From Byssovorax sp. (lineage in GTDB: Bacteria; Myxococcota_A; Polyangia; Polyangiales; Polyangiaceae): 64,000 bases of DNA. The translations under genes were made by a program, and so were the position numbers. This document shows positions 34,413-42,910 of this stretch, in pieces (the first letter of the stretch is position 1; the number at the start of each line of letters is the position of its first letter). The DNA lies in NCBI GenBank assembly GCA_025362495.1, contig JANYGI010000176.1, forward strand, positions 47,533-111,532. Direction: 5' to 3'. The notes under the pieces are model-generated. The model did not search any database. It was not told the DNA's origin and saw nothing but the letters and a program-made list of their open reading frames with translations.

Positions 34413-36419
34413 TCAGTCGTCCTCGAAGCGCTCCGGGAAGCGCAATGTACACCGCGTGCCGCCATCCGTGGCAAAATCGATCGTCCCGTGGAGCTGCTCG
34501 GCCAGGGTCCGCGCGAGGAACATCCCGAGGCTGGTGGTCTGCGTGGCATCGAATCCGGCCGGCAGCCCGACGCCGTCGTCGGCGACCGTCACGGTCACGT
34601 CGTTTCCCGCCCTGGAGACGTGAATGATCAGCCGGCCCGGCCCGGGCCGCCCGATGAACGCGTGCTTGAATGCGTTGGTGAGCAGCTCGTTCAGGATGAG
34701 GCCGCACGGCGCCGCGAGATCGATGGGCACATGGATATCGGCGCTCTCCACCTCCACCGCCACGCGACTCACGCTGTCGCCGTGGGTACGTACCAGCGCG
34801 GTCGCGAGGCTGCCAGCGTAGGCGCCGAGGTCCACGCTGCCGAGATCGCGTGACTGATAAAGCTTCTCGTGGAGGAGCGCTATCGATCGCACGCGGCCCT
34901 GGCTGGCCTCGAAGGCCGCGCGGGCGACGGGATCGGTGATGCGCTTCTCGTGGAGGCGGAGGATGCTGGAGACCACCTGGAGGTTGTTCTTCACGCGGTG
35001 GTGGATCTCCTTCAGCATCACCACCTTCTCGGCGAGCTGATCCCGGATCCGGCGATCGGCGCGCGTGCTCGCCGAGATGGCGCGCGCGATGGTCGAGATA
35101 CCGACGACCGCGCCGGCGGCGTCACGGATCGGGGACACGGCGAGCGAGACGTCGAGCGTCGTACCGTCGCGGCGCAGACGCACCGTCTCGAAGGGCTCCA
35201 TGGCGATGCCCCGCGCGACGAAATCGAAGAGGGCTTGCTCCTCGTGGCGCCGCTCCGGCGGGAGCAGCATCGTGCTCGGCTGCCCGAGCGTCTCGGCGCT
35301 GGAATAGCCGAAGAGCCGTGAGGCGCCAGGGTTCCAGCTCTCGATCACTCCGCTCAGCGACTTGGAGATGATGGCGTCGCTCGACGAGTCCACGATCGTC
35401 GCGAGCTGGGCGCGGGCCTGGTCGGCCCGCTTGCGATCCGTCAAGTCGAGCACGAACGAGATGGTCTCGCCGTCGGTTCCCTCGATTATCGCCGTCCCGA
35501 TCATGACCGTGATGCGGCTACCGCTTTTGCAGATATATTCTTTTTCGCGCAGGCTGGCGACACCGGCGCTGCTGAGCTCGGCGACGGCGCGCGCGTCGAC
35601 AGGGAGCCACTCGGGCGGCGTCAGCGTCTTCCAGTCCACCGTCCCGGAGAGGATCTCTTCGCGCGAGTAGCCAATCATCGCCAGCAACACGTCATTGATC
35701 TCGAGGACGTGCGACCGCAGGCTCGCGATCACGATGCCGATGATCCCAGCGTCCGAGAGGCGAGCAAAACGGGTCTCGGCCCGCGCCCGCGCGGCGACGT
35801 TCCGCCGGGCGTCCTGGAGGAGACGAGCGTTGGTGATCGCCAGCCCCGCGTGATCGGCCAGCGTCTGCGCGAACTCACGATCGCGCTCGTCGAACGGGGG
35901 CGCGTCGGGTCGGCTGCGGCGAAACGCGAGCAGGCCAATCGAGCGCCCCTGAGCCCGCACCGCGATGATCAGGACGCTATGGGCTCCGAGCGCCTTGTAG
36001 TGAGCCACGTACTCGGGCGACATCATCGGCCCGTACACCTCGAGATCCAGGCGCGGCACCAGGAGCGCTTCCCCCGTCTCGATGATCCGTCGCAGCGCCG
36101 AGTGCTCCTCGAGCCGGAGAGGGACCGCGGCATACATCGCCTCGAGGTGCGCGACCAGCCGCGCATCGCACGCGTGGATCGAGACCGGGATCACGCGCTC
36201 GGCGTCGTCCGAGAGCATGAACAGCACGCACGTGTCGCCGATCACCTGCGCGAGCCGGTGTGCGACGGTGTCGAGCAGGTGATCGTGGTCCGCAGTCGAC
36301 TCCGCGAACGCGCGCATCGTCTCCGAGAGCATCTGGATCTTGATCTCCAGGCTGCGTATGCGACTCACCTCGTCGTCCAGGGGGCCACCGCCCGCCGGAT
36401 CCTCGATGCCCACGCTCAT
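34413..36419 (-). CDS. GAF-PAS-PAS sensor histidine kinase (HisKA_2 type)
   Basis: Cytoplasmic sensor kinase of 668 aa without membrane helices. A coiled segment leads into a GAF domain (DTVAHRLAQVIGDTCVLF to DHAGLAITNARLLQDA), then two PAS domains (RLSDAGIIGIVIASLRSHVLEIN and TIVDSSSDAIISKSLSGVIESWNPGASRLFGYS), the second with a PAC-like VRLRRDGTTLDVSLAVSPI. The phospho-acceptor helix LKEIHHRVKNNLQVVSSILRL is the HisKA_2/HWE-related type, followed by a HATPase with ILNELLTNAFKHAF and DDGVGLPAGF. ATG at 36419 is chosen; a GTG six codons upstream is possible. It is the natural donor for the hybrid protein encoded next. The ligand of the GAF domain is unknown. Confidence 0.92.
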   Translation of the reverse strand: MSVGIEDPAGGGPLDDEVSRIRSLEIKIQMLSETMRAFAESTADHDHLLDTVAHRLAQVIGDTCVLFMLSDDAERVIPVSIHACDARLVAHLEAMYAAVPLRLEEHSALRRIIETGEALLVPRLDLEVYGPMMSPEYVAHYKALGAHSVLIIAVRAQGRSIGLLAFRRSRPDAPPFDERDREFAQTLADHAGLAITNARLLQDARRNVAARARAETRFARLSDAGIIGIVIASLRSHVLEINDVLLAMIGYSREEILSGTVDWKTLTPPEWLPVDARAVAELSSAGVASLREKEYICKSGSRITVMIGTAIIEGTDGETISFVLDLTDRKRADQARAQLATIVDSSSDAIISKSLSGVIESWNPGASRLFGYSSAETLGQPSTMLLPPERRHEEQALFDFVARGIAMEPFETVRLRRDGTTLDVSLAVSPIRDAAGAVVGISTIARAISASTRADRRIRDQLAEKVVMLKEIHHRVKNNLQVVSSILRLHEKRITDPVARAAFEASQGRVRSIALLHEKLYQSRDLGSVDLGAYAGSLATALVRTHGDSVSRVAVEVESADIHVPIDLAAPCGLILNELLTNAFKHAFIGRPGPGRLIIHVSRAGNDVTVTVADDGVGLPAGFDATQTTSLGMFLARTLAEQLHGTIDFATDGGTRCTLRFPERFEDD

Positions 36420-36549
36420 CTGCGGCGAACATAACACCCATGTGGCGACGCCCGTCGATTATTGCGTTCTCGCGAGATGTGCGGGCGGACACCGTCGATC
36501 GGGGGCGCGGTATGGTCAGGAACAGTTCTCTTGCGGGAGACGCCACGTC

Positions 36550-36693
36550 ATGGTGCGACATCATGTCCCGGGCTCCGGCGCGCCTGCTCTTGATCGACTC
36601 TCGCCCGAGGGGCAGGCCGTGCTCGATCGGATCCTGCCCGTCCCCGGGGCGCTCGCGGCGGAGATACCGTGTTTGCCCGGGGCACCGCGCTGA
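36550..36693 (+). CDS. Possible small ORF, 47 aa (doubtful)
   Basis: A short frame from an ATG with GGGAG about ten bases upstream encodes a peptide containing LSPEGQAVLDRILPVPG. It sits in the 290-base interval between the sensor-kinase gene start and the end of the MYXO-CTERM gene, opposite in direction. No family is recognised. It could be chance coding or the remnant of a gene. Confidence 0.2.
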   Translation: MVRHHVPGSGAPALDRLSPEGQAVLDRILPVPGALAAEIPCLPGAPR

Positions 36694-36708
36694 AGCGCAG
36701 GGCGCCGC

Positions 36709-37539
36709 TCAGCGCCGCTTCCGTAGCCACGCCGCGCCGATCGCCGCCAGCGCGAGCCCGAGCCAGGCGGCCCCGGGGCCGCTCGCGGGCGCGGCAGCGA
36801 CGCTGCATCCACTGTCGTTCTTCGCGGGGCCCGCCGCGGTCCCGCCGGCGCCGCCGTCCGCGCCGGCGTCACTGCCACTCTGCGATCCGCCGGCGCCGCT
36901 GGCCGTCGCGGTCGCCGCGGTCGTGTCCGGTGGCGCGGCGTCGGCGCCCGCGTCGGTGTCAATCGGCATCCCCGCGTCCGGCGGCGGAGGAGGCATGTAC
37001 GTGCTGCCCGCCGATACGATTGTGATCGTCATTCGCACGTGCGTGGGCGTGTAGAGCGCGGCCGTCGTGGCGCCGACGTTGTCCGCCGAGGGCTTGCCGT
37101 TCTTGGTGTCCTTGAGGACCAGCGCGATCTTGTTCGTCCCCTTGCTCCAGTCCACGCTCTCGCCCGGCGGCGACCAGAAATTGGAGAAGGGCGTATCCCA
37201 CTCGACGACGCCGACCGTCGTGTAGATCGGCGATTGATCGACGCATGCGTAGGTGGGGGTGGCCTCGAAGCAGGCCTGGAACTTCGTCGGCGTGTCGGTC
37301 GGCTTGGTGAACACCTCGAGGCGCACATGGGCGCTGCCCGAGGCGTAGTCGACGGGGTTCTTCCAGTCAGTCGGCGTGCCCGCGAGCGGCGCGACGCGAT
37401 AGTGAGAGTCGGCGAGATCGGGTGTGTGATCCCAGGTCGAGTCGACCACCACGAACTGATCGGCGCGGGCCGTAGCGCCGGCGAGCGACGCCGCGGCGAA
37501 GGCGGCCACGAGCGCGGCGGCGCGGCGGATCCGGGCCAT
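36709..37539 (-). CDS. Small exported MYXO-CTERM-like protein
   Basis: Exported protein of 276 aa. The N-terminus MARIRRAAALVAAFAAASLAGATARA is a signal peptide; an ATG 16 codons upstream is possible. The mature 170-residue beta-rich domain begins DQFVVVDSTWDHTPDLADSHYRV and is not recognised. A Pro-rich PPPPPDAG and Gly/Ala/Thr/Asp linker follow, then NDSGCSVAAAPASGPG, a hydrophobic helix and RKRR: the MYXO-CTERM pattern (Cys, helix, Arg cluster) expected to be processed by myxosortase to a surface-anchored form. It is convergent with small unannotated sequence and stands alone. The function of the domain is unknown. Confidence 0.85.
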   Translation of the reverse strand: MARIRRAAALVAAFAAASLAGATARADQFVVVDSTWDHTPDLADSHYRVAPLAGTPTDWKNPVDYASGSAHVRLEVFTKPTDTPTKFQACFEATPTYACVDQSPIYTTVGVVEWDTPFSNFWSPPGESVDWSKGTNKIALVLKDTKNGKPSADNVGATTAALYTPTHVRMTITIVSAGSTYMPPPPPDAGMPIDTDAGADAAPPDTTAATATASGAGGSQSGSDAGADGGAGGTAAGPAKNDSGCSVAAAPASGPGAAWLGLALAAIGAAWLRKRR

Positions 37540-37714
37540 TTCGATCCGTGATGCGGGGGCGGGCAGTCCGTGCAGCGCGAGGTTCATCGTCACAGCATAC
37601 CGGGCGGATCGCGCGCCGTGGGATCGATGTTCCTGCGGGCCGCGGAGCACAGAGCCCTTGACGGATCGAAGGCTGGAGCGTAGTCTGCGCCGGCCTTCCA
37701 TCAGGAGCGTTGCG

Positions 37715-37870
37715 ATGAGGACCCGAGGGACGACGAGCCGAGCTGCCGAGGAGCGCGTGATTGCGCTGCCGGCCGAGCTGCGCCTCGCCGGTGCCCTGGC
37801 TGCGGGCCTCCACGCGGACGACGTGATCCTCGGATTGATGCTCGCCGCTTCGCAGGTGCGCTCGCGATGA
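37715..37870 (+). CDS. Small protein of 51 aa, unknown
   Basis: The ATG has AGGAG seven bases upstream, one of the better ribosome sites in this area. The peptide (MRTRGTTSRAAEERVIALP then AELRLAGALAAGLHADDVIL and GLMLAAS) has a polar, basic start and a mildly hydrophobic helical second half, too weak for a membrane span. It is alone between the MYXO-CTERM gene (divergent) and the EF-G-like gene. No family is recognised; the good ribosome site and composition make a real small gene possible. Confidence 0.4.
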   Translation: MRTRGTTSRAAEERVIALPAELRLAGALAAGLHADDVILGLMLAASQVRSR

Positions 37871-38067
37871 ACCCCCGCGGGGCCGCTGTCGGCCCCACGG
37901 ATCGCGCGCAGCAGCGGTAAGAGCCCCACGCGGGCACGGGCAACCGCCTGTGCCTCGCGCGCGCGGGCCTCCCGCCTTTGCCGGCGAAGCGGCTGAACAC
38001 GCCTGACCGGGCTGACCTACCACGTCGAGCTCGTCGGGCGCTTCATCTCCTCTGGATTCGACGCGAC

Positions 38068-38151
38068 ATGTCCGCGCCGGGCGCGAGCTCACGTGTGCTC
38101 GCGCCCGAAATGGCTTCTTTGCTCGAACGGACCGCACGCGACGCGGTCTGA
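38068..38151 (+). CDS. Possible leader ORF of 27 aa abutting the EF-G-like gene
   Basis: A 28-codon frame ends in a TGA immediately before the ATG of the EF-G-like gene (TGA ATG with no gap). Its codons 4-13 span a strong hairpin (38078-38107). Position and structure would suit a leader peptide that controls the downstream gene, but there is no clear ribosome site and coding could be chance. Confidence 0.3.
   Translation: MSAPGASSRVLAPEMASLLERTARDAV
38078..38107 (+). promoter_or_regulatory. Perfect 11-base stem-loop upstream of the EF-G-like gene
   Basis: CGGGCGCGAGC (38078-38088) and GCTCGCGCCCG (38097-38107) are exact inverted repeats with an 8-base loop TCACGTGT, itself containing the palindrome CACGTG. 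It lies 45 bases before the ATG of the GTPase gene. It could act as an RNA attenuator or DNA operator. Confidence 0.6.
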
Positions 38152-39807
38152 ATGGATACTCTCATGCTTCACGACACCAGCTCTCTCGGGCTTCATCGGA
38201 ACGTCGGGATCATCGCGCACATCGACGCTGGCAAGACAACCTGCACCGAGCGCATTCTCCTCTTCACGGGCGCGATCCACCGCACGGGCGAGGTTCATCA
38301 CGGCGACACCGAGATGGACTTCATGCCTCAGGAGCGCGAGATGGGCATCACCATCTCGTCGGCGGCGACCTGCGTTTCGTGGACGCCCACGGCCGGGAGC
38401 CTCGCTGGCAAGCGGGTCTCCATCAGCCTCATCGACACGCCCGGGCACGTCGACTTCACCATCGAGGTCGAGCGATCGCTGCGCGTGCTCGACGGCGCCA
38501 TCGCGCTCTTCGACGCCAAGAACGGCGTCGAGCCGCAGTCGGAGACGGTGTGGCGGCAGGCCGATCGCCACGGCGTGCCGCGCCTCGTCTTCATCAACAA
38601 GATGGACAAGGTGGGCGCCTCGTTCGCGGGCGCGGTCGCCTCGATCCGTACGGGGCTCGGCGCCGTGGCGGTCCCGGTGCAGATCCCCGTCGGCGAGGAG
38701 GCCGCGCACCGCGGCGTGATCGATCTCGTCCGCATGCGCGCCGTCCTCTTCGACGATCCCACCGGGGCGACGTTCGTCGACGCCGCGATCCCCGACGGCC
38801 TCGTTTGCGAGGCGGAGCGCGCGCGCGCCGAGCTCGTCGAGGCCTGCGCCGATCTCGACGGCGTCGTGCTCGAGAAGTTCGTCGAGGGGCGGACCTCCGA
38901 GATCACGGCCGTGGAGATCGAGCGCGCCCTCCGCGCGGGCGTGTGCTCGCGTCGCATCGTCGTGGTGCTGTGCGGATCCGCCCACAAAAACAAGGGGATC
39001 CAGCAGCTCCTCGACGCAGCGTGCGCGTACCTGCCCTCGCCGCTCGACGCGGCGAGCCAGGGCGCGACCGAGGTCGGGACGGCGAACCACGTCGCCCTCA
39101 CGGCGGACGACGAGGGACCGCTCGCCGCGCTGGCGTTCAAGGTGATGAGCCTCGATCGCATCGGCTCGGTGACGCTCCTGCGGATCTACTCGGGGCGCGT
39201 CCGCGCGGGCGCGCTCGTCCACAACGCGCGCGCGGGCAAGTCCGAGCGCGTGGGCCGGCTCGTCTTCATGCACGGCGCGAAGGCCGTCGACGCGGACAGC
39301 GCCGGCGCCGGAGAGATCGCCGCGGTGATTGGGCTCAAGCTCGCGCGCACCGGCGACACGCTCTCGGATCCACGGCGGCCGCTCGCGCTCGCGGGCCTCA
39401 CCGTCCCCGCGGCGGTGGTCGAGCTCGCGATCGAGCCGCGCACGGCGGCCGATCAAGAGCGGCTCTCGCGGGCCCTCGCGCGCCTCTCGCTCGAGGATCC
39501 GTCGTTCCGCGTCATCGCCGACGGCGAGACCGGACAGACCCGCATCGCCGGGATGGGCGAGCTTCACCTGTCCATCCTCGTCGATCGCCTTCGCCGCGAG
39601 CACCGCGTCGAGGTCGCGATCGGGCGGCCGCACGTGGCCTACAAGGAGACGATCGGCAGGACGGCGATGGGCGTCGCGAAACGAGGCCGAGCGGGCGATG
39701 TTCCGGCGCCGGGCGGGGGAGTGAGCCGGCCTATTTTCGAGACGGTGAGCCGCGGGCGGCGCCGTGAGAGACTTCACGGCCGGAGCCCAGATTGTCCCGC
39801 CCCCTGA
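38152..39807 (+). CDS. EF-G-like translational GTPase lacking domains IV and V (truncated paralogue)
   Basis: GTPase of 551 aa; normal EF-G is about 690-700. The G domain is complete: AHIDAGKTTCTERIL (G1, about 22-36), QEREMGITISSAAT (G2, with Met where Arg is usual), LIDTPGHVDFTIEVERS (G3), INKMDKVGA (G4) and VLCGSAHKNKGIQ (G5). Domain II (FKVMSLDRIGSVTLLRIYSG) and domain III (RIAGMGELHLSILVDRL to GRPHVAYKETIG) follow. After residue 505 the protein turns into about 45 residues without EF-G similarity, and neither other frame continues into domain IV. It therefore lacks the tRNA-mimicking part. It overlaps the ECF sigma start by 16 bases. It may be a degrading copy or a ribosome-binding regulator. 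Confidence 0.85.
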   Translation: MDTLMLHDTSSLGLHRNVGIIAHIDAGKTTCTERILLFTGAIHRTGEVHHGDTEMDFMPQEREMGITISSAATCVSWTPTAGSLAGKRVSISLIDTPGHVDFTIEVERSLRVLDGAIALFDAKNGVEPQSETVWRQADRHGVPRLVFINKMDKVGASFAGAVASIRTGLGAVAVPVQIPVGEEAAHRGVIDLVRMRAVLFDDPTGATFVDAAIPDGLVCEAERARAELVEACADLDGVVLEKFVEGRTSEITAVEIERALRAGVCSRRIVVVLCGSAHKNKGIQQLLDAACAYLPSPLDAASQGATEVGTANHVALTADDEGPLAALAFKVMSLDRIGSVTLLRIYSGRVRAGALVHNARAGKSERVGRLVFMHGAKAVDADSAGAGEIAAVIGLKLARTGDTLSDPRRPLALAGLTVPAAVVELAIEPRTAADQERLSRALARLSLEDPSFRVIADGETGQTRIAGMGELHLSILVDRLRREHRVEVAIGRPHVAYKETIGRTAMGVAKRGRAGDVPAPGGGVSRPIFETVSRGRRRERLHGRSPDCPAP

Positions 39808-40439
39808 AGCTCGTCCCGCCGCTGCCGATCGCCTCGAAGGTGGCCTTCGTCGGCGACGACGCGAGCCTCGTGCAGGCGTTCCGGCGCGGCGATCCGCGGG
39901 CCCGCGCCGCGCTCTACGAGCGCCACTCCGACCACGTCCACCGCGTGCTCTACCGGATGATCGGCTTTCACGGCGACCTCGCCGATCTGCACCACGACGT
40001 CTTCGTGCGCGCGCTCTCGTCGCTGCCGACGCTGGCGGATCCGAGCGCCTTCAAGGGGTGGCTGACGATGATCGCGGTGCACGCGGCGCGCACGTGGATC
40101 ACCCGGAAAAAGCGGCTCAAGTGGCTGTGGTTCGTGCCGACCGAGGAGCTGCCCGAGGCCCCCGCGAGCGCAGCCTCGGGAGAGGTGCTGCACGCGCTCC
40201 TGGCGACGTACGCGGTGCTCGACAGGCTCCCCGTCGACGAGCGGATCGCCTTCGCTTTGCGCTTCATCGACGGGATGGAGCTCACCGACGTCGCGGCGGC
40301 ATGCGAGACGTCGCTGGCGACGATCAAGCGGCGGCTGGACCGCGCCAGCGCGAGCTTCGAGGCCGAAGCGCGCAAGCAACCCGTGCTCGAGGCGTGGCTC
40401 GAAGGAGGCTCCCGATGGGGAAATCCAGGCGATCGGTGA
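39792..40439 (+). CDS. ECF-type RNA polymerase sigma factor
   Basis: Sigma-70 family factor of the extracytoplasmic-function type, 215 aa. A TTG start has GGAG six bases upstream, the best start in the frame. Region 2 runs from ASLVQAFRRGDPRARAALYERHSDHVHRVLYRM to DLHHDVFVRALSSLPTL; region 4 contains LPVDERIAFALRFIDGMELTDVAAACETSLATIKRRLDRA, a helix-turn-helix for the -35 element. Slightly basic linker KKRLKWLWF lies between. The downstream FecR-like gene starts inside it (25-base overlap, with AAGGAGG upstream), so the pair is a cell-surface signalling unit in which FecR holds or activates the sigma. Targets unknown; autoregulation is likely. Confidence 0.9.
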   Translation: MSRPLKLVPPLPIASKVAFVGDDASLVQAFRRGDPRARAALYERHSDHVHRVLYRMIGFHGDLADLHHDVFVRALSSLPTLADPSAFKGWLTMIAVHAARTWITRKKRLKWLWFVPTEELPEAPASAASGEVLHALLATYAVLDRLPVDERIAFALRFIDGMELTDVAAACETSLATIKRRLDRASASFEAEARKQPVLEAWLEGGSRWGNPGDR

Positions 40440-41788
40440 CGGACCTCGCGCAGCGCGTGGGCGCGATGCAGGACGAAGCGAGGGGCGCGCGGCTCGATCG
40501 CGAGCGAGGCCTCGCGCGGCTGCTCGCGGCGGATCTCGACGGGGCGGCGGGGCGTGACGCGGCTCGCGGTCGCGCGCCGACGCTCTCGGTGCGGCTCGTC
40601 ACGGCGCTCGCGGCGGCGGTGGTGATCGCCTCGATCGCGCTGGTGATCGGCCTGCGCCCGCGCGCGTCGCTGGGCTTCGAGCTCGGGACGATCGACGCCG
40701 GCGTGGTGGGCGAATGGATCGCCGCGCCGCCCGCCGCCGAGCTGCCGATCCGCTTCTCCGACGGATCGCGGCTCCGCCTCGCGCCCGGCGGTCGCGCGCG
40801 CGTCGCCTCGGTGAGCGCGACCGGCGCCGAGATCGCGCTGGAGCGTGGCGCGCTCGATCTCGAGGTCGTCCACCGCGATCACACGAGCTGGCTGGTGCGT
40901 GTGGGACCGTTCCAGATCCACGTGATCGGGACGCGCTTCGAGACGAGCTGGGATCCGGTGACGGAGCAGTTCGGCGTCGCGCTGCGCGAGGGCGCGATCA
41001 CCGTCTCGGGCCCTTTCGTGGGCGAGGCGCGCGCGGTCCACGCCGGCGAGCGGCTCACGATCTCGACCGCGAAGAACACCATCGAAACAGGCGCGATCGA
41101 CGCGCGCGCGGAGCCTCCGCCGATCCTCACCGCGCCCGTGGTGCAGGCGCCCGTCCCGGCGCCGAGCGGGGCTGTGCCCGTCGCGCCGTCGCCGCCGGCG
41201 CGCGTCGTGGAGCTCGAGCCGGCGCTGCCGCGAGGATCGACGAGCAGCGACGTAGCGGCCGCGATCGCACCCCCGGCGCCGGATCCGCCGGGCTGGGCGG
41301 CGCTCGCGCTCGACGCGAAATACAAGGACGCCCTCGCCGCGGCGGAGCGCGAGGGGTTCGACGCGATCTGCAGCCGCGCGAGCGCGCGCGATCTGCACGC
41401 GCTCGGCGACGCGGCCCGACTCGGCGGGAGCGCGGCGCGCTCGGCGCAGGCCTTCAACACGCTCCGCGCGCGCTTTCCAGGCTCGCCCGACGCGGCCGCC
41501 GCAGCCTTCATTCTGGGGCGAATCGCGCAGGATCAGGGCCACGACTACGCGGGCGCCGCCGCCTGGTACACGCGCTACCTGAGCGAGCAGCCGGGAGGCG
41601 CGTTCGCCGCCGACGCCGCGGGGCGCCTCGTCGAGGTGGAGGATCGGATGGGCGACGCGGTCGCGGCGCAGCGCGCGGCGAAGCGCTACCTCGCCGCGTA
41701 CCCGAAGGGATCGCACGCGGCCTTCGCGGAGAGCGTGATCGCGCGCGGATCGCACCCGAACGCGCCGGGCACGATCCGCGATCCGTGA
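40415..41788 (+). CDS. FecR-like transmembrane regulator with TPR-like periplasmic end
   Basis: Membrane protein of 457 aa with AAGGAGG six bases before the ATG. A short N-terminal cytoplasmic region of about 58 residues, expected to bind the sigma, precedes one transmembrane helix (about 60-80). The periplasmic FecR domain has RFSDGSRLRLAPGGRARVASV, then GALDLEVVHRDHTSWLVRVGPFQIHVIGTRFETSW and VALREGAITVSGP. A Pro/Ala-rich linker follows, and the last 150 residues form TPR-like helices (GRIAQDQGHDYAGAAAWYTRYLSEQPGG). The TPR addition is common in myxobacterial FecR proteins. It sits between the ECF sigma and an envelope gene, suggesting it relays an outer-surface cue to the sigma. Confidence 0.9.
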   Translation: MGKSRRSVTDLAQRVGAMQDEARGARLDRERGLARLLAADLDGAAGRDAARGRAPTLSVRLVTALAAAVVIASIALVIGLRPRASLGFELGTIDAGVVGEWIAAPPAAELPIRFSDGSRLRLAPGGRARVASVSATGAEIALERGALDLEVVHRDHTSWLVRVGPFQIHVIGTRFETSWDPVTEQFGVALREGAITVSGPFVGEARAVHAGERLTISTAKNTIETGAIDARAEPPPILTAPVVQAPVPAPSGAVPVAPSPPARVVELEPALPRGSTSSDVAAAIAPPAPDPPGWAALALDAKYKDALAAAEREGFDAICSRASARDLHALGDAARLGGSAARSAQAFNTLRARFPGSPDAAAAAFILGRIAQDQGHDYAGAAAWYTRYLSEQPGGAFAADAAGRLVEVEDRMGDAVAAQRAAKRYLAAYPKGSHAAFAESVIARGSHPNAPGTIRDP

Positions 41789-41793
41789 GAGCG

Positions 41794-42849
41794 ATGAAGC
41801 GTCGCGCCGGCTCGATGGTGATCGCGTGCGCCGCGCTGCTCGCGAGCGCGTCGTCGGCGTCAATCGCGCGCGCCGATGACGCGCCCGTCGCGGCGGCCTC
41901 GACGATCGCGGTGATCTGCGCGGCCGGTGATCGCTTCGGTCTCCGGCTCGTCGCCGAGCTCGAGTCGCTCGGGTTTCGCGCCGTCGTGCTCGATCCCTCG
42001 GCCGAGCCGGCGTCGCGCGCGTCGCTCGAAGCGTCGGCGCGACAGGCGGGCGCGATCGCCGCGATCCGCGCGGTGCCCTCCGAGCGCGGCGTCGAGGTGT
42101 GGATCGCCGATCGCGTCACCGGCAAGACGGTGCTGCGCGACCTGGCGAACGATCGCGGCACGCCCGACCTCGACGACGCGCTCGCGCTGCGTGTCGTCGA
42201 GCTGCTGCGCGCGAGCTTGCTCGAGATCGCGCTGCCGACTCCCTCGCGCGGCGAGGTGCCGGCGACGCCGGAGATCGTCGAGAAAATGAGCGTTTCGTTG
42301 CCCATCGTGGCCGAGCGCCCGCCGCCGCCGCCGACGTGGAGGCTCTCGCTCGCGCCCGGCCTGCTGCTGAGCCCGGGTGGCTTCGGCGCCTCGGCGAGCC
42401 TCGCCCTCGGCCTGGACTGGACGCCGGGCGATCACGTCGGCGTCTTCGCGCTCGCCGCGATCCCGCTGACCGGCGCGCACATCGAGAGGGCGCAGGGCAG
42501 CGCCGATCTCACGATCCTGCTCGCCGGCGGCGGTATGCGCTTCCTGCCCGTGTCACCGAAGAGCGCGTGGATCCCGTCCATCGATCTCGGCCTCGCGGCC
42601 GTCTCGCTCCGCAGCGCCGGGACGGCCAACCCGGGCTTCGGCGCCAGCTCGCCTTCGGCCGTGACGGCAGCGCCGTTTGCGCGCCTCGGCCTCGCTTTCG
42701 CGCCGACAGCGCGGCTCCGGCTGCGCGCCGACGTCCTCGCCGGCCTCGCCGCGCCGGGGATTGCCGTCGAGTTCGCGCAGCACGCGGTCGCGACCTGGGG
42801 CGCGCCGCTGGTGCTCTCGACGGTGGGTGTCGATTTCGGGTGGCTGTGA
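41794..42849 (+). CDS. Exported envelope protein, probable outer-membrane component of the ECF/FecR unit
   Basis: Exported protein of 351 aa starting five bases after the FecR-like stop. The signal peptide (MKRRAGSMVIACAALLASAS) ends near IARADD. Residues 40-170 form an alternating alpha/beta segment (TIAVICAAGDRFGLRLVAELESLGFRAVVLD) resembling a small Rossmann-like or TolB-like N-terminal domain. The C-terminal 180 residues are rich in Gly, Ala, Ser and Leu with alternating hydrophobics (SLAPGLLLSPGGFGASASLALGLDW), as in outer-membrane beta barrels, ending STVGVDFGWL. Its function is unknown. Its place as third gene of the sigma-FecR operon suggests it supplies or responds to the signal. Confidence 0.72.
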   Translation: MKRRAGSMVIACAALLASASSASIARADDAPVAAASTIAVICAAGDRFGLRLVAELESLGFRAVVLDPSAEPASRASLEASARQAGAIAAIRAVPSERGVEVWIADRVTGKTVLRDLANDRGTPDLDDALALRVVELLRASLLEIALPTPSRGEVPATPEIVEKMSVSLPIVAERPPPPPTWRLSLAPGLLLSPGGFGASASLALGLDWTPGDHVGVFALAAIPLTGAHIERAQGSADLTILLAGGGMRFLPVSPKSAWIPSIDLGLAAVSLRSAGTANPGFGASSPSAVTAAPFARLGLAFAPTARLRLRADVLAGLAAPGIAVEFAQHAVATWGAPLVLSTVGVDFGWL

Positions 42850-42910
42850 TGAGCCGTGGCGAGCAGGGCCGGAGACTTCATCTCTGGAACCCGACGTGGA
42901 GGTCACACTC

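Noticed and set aside
38152..39807. Peptide-chain release factor 3 (naturally three domains)
   Set aside because: Motifs in domain III (AYKETI and GMGELHLSI) are of EF-G type, and the G-domain spacing fits EF-G rather than RF3.
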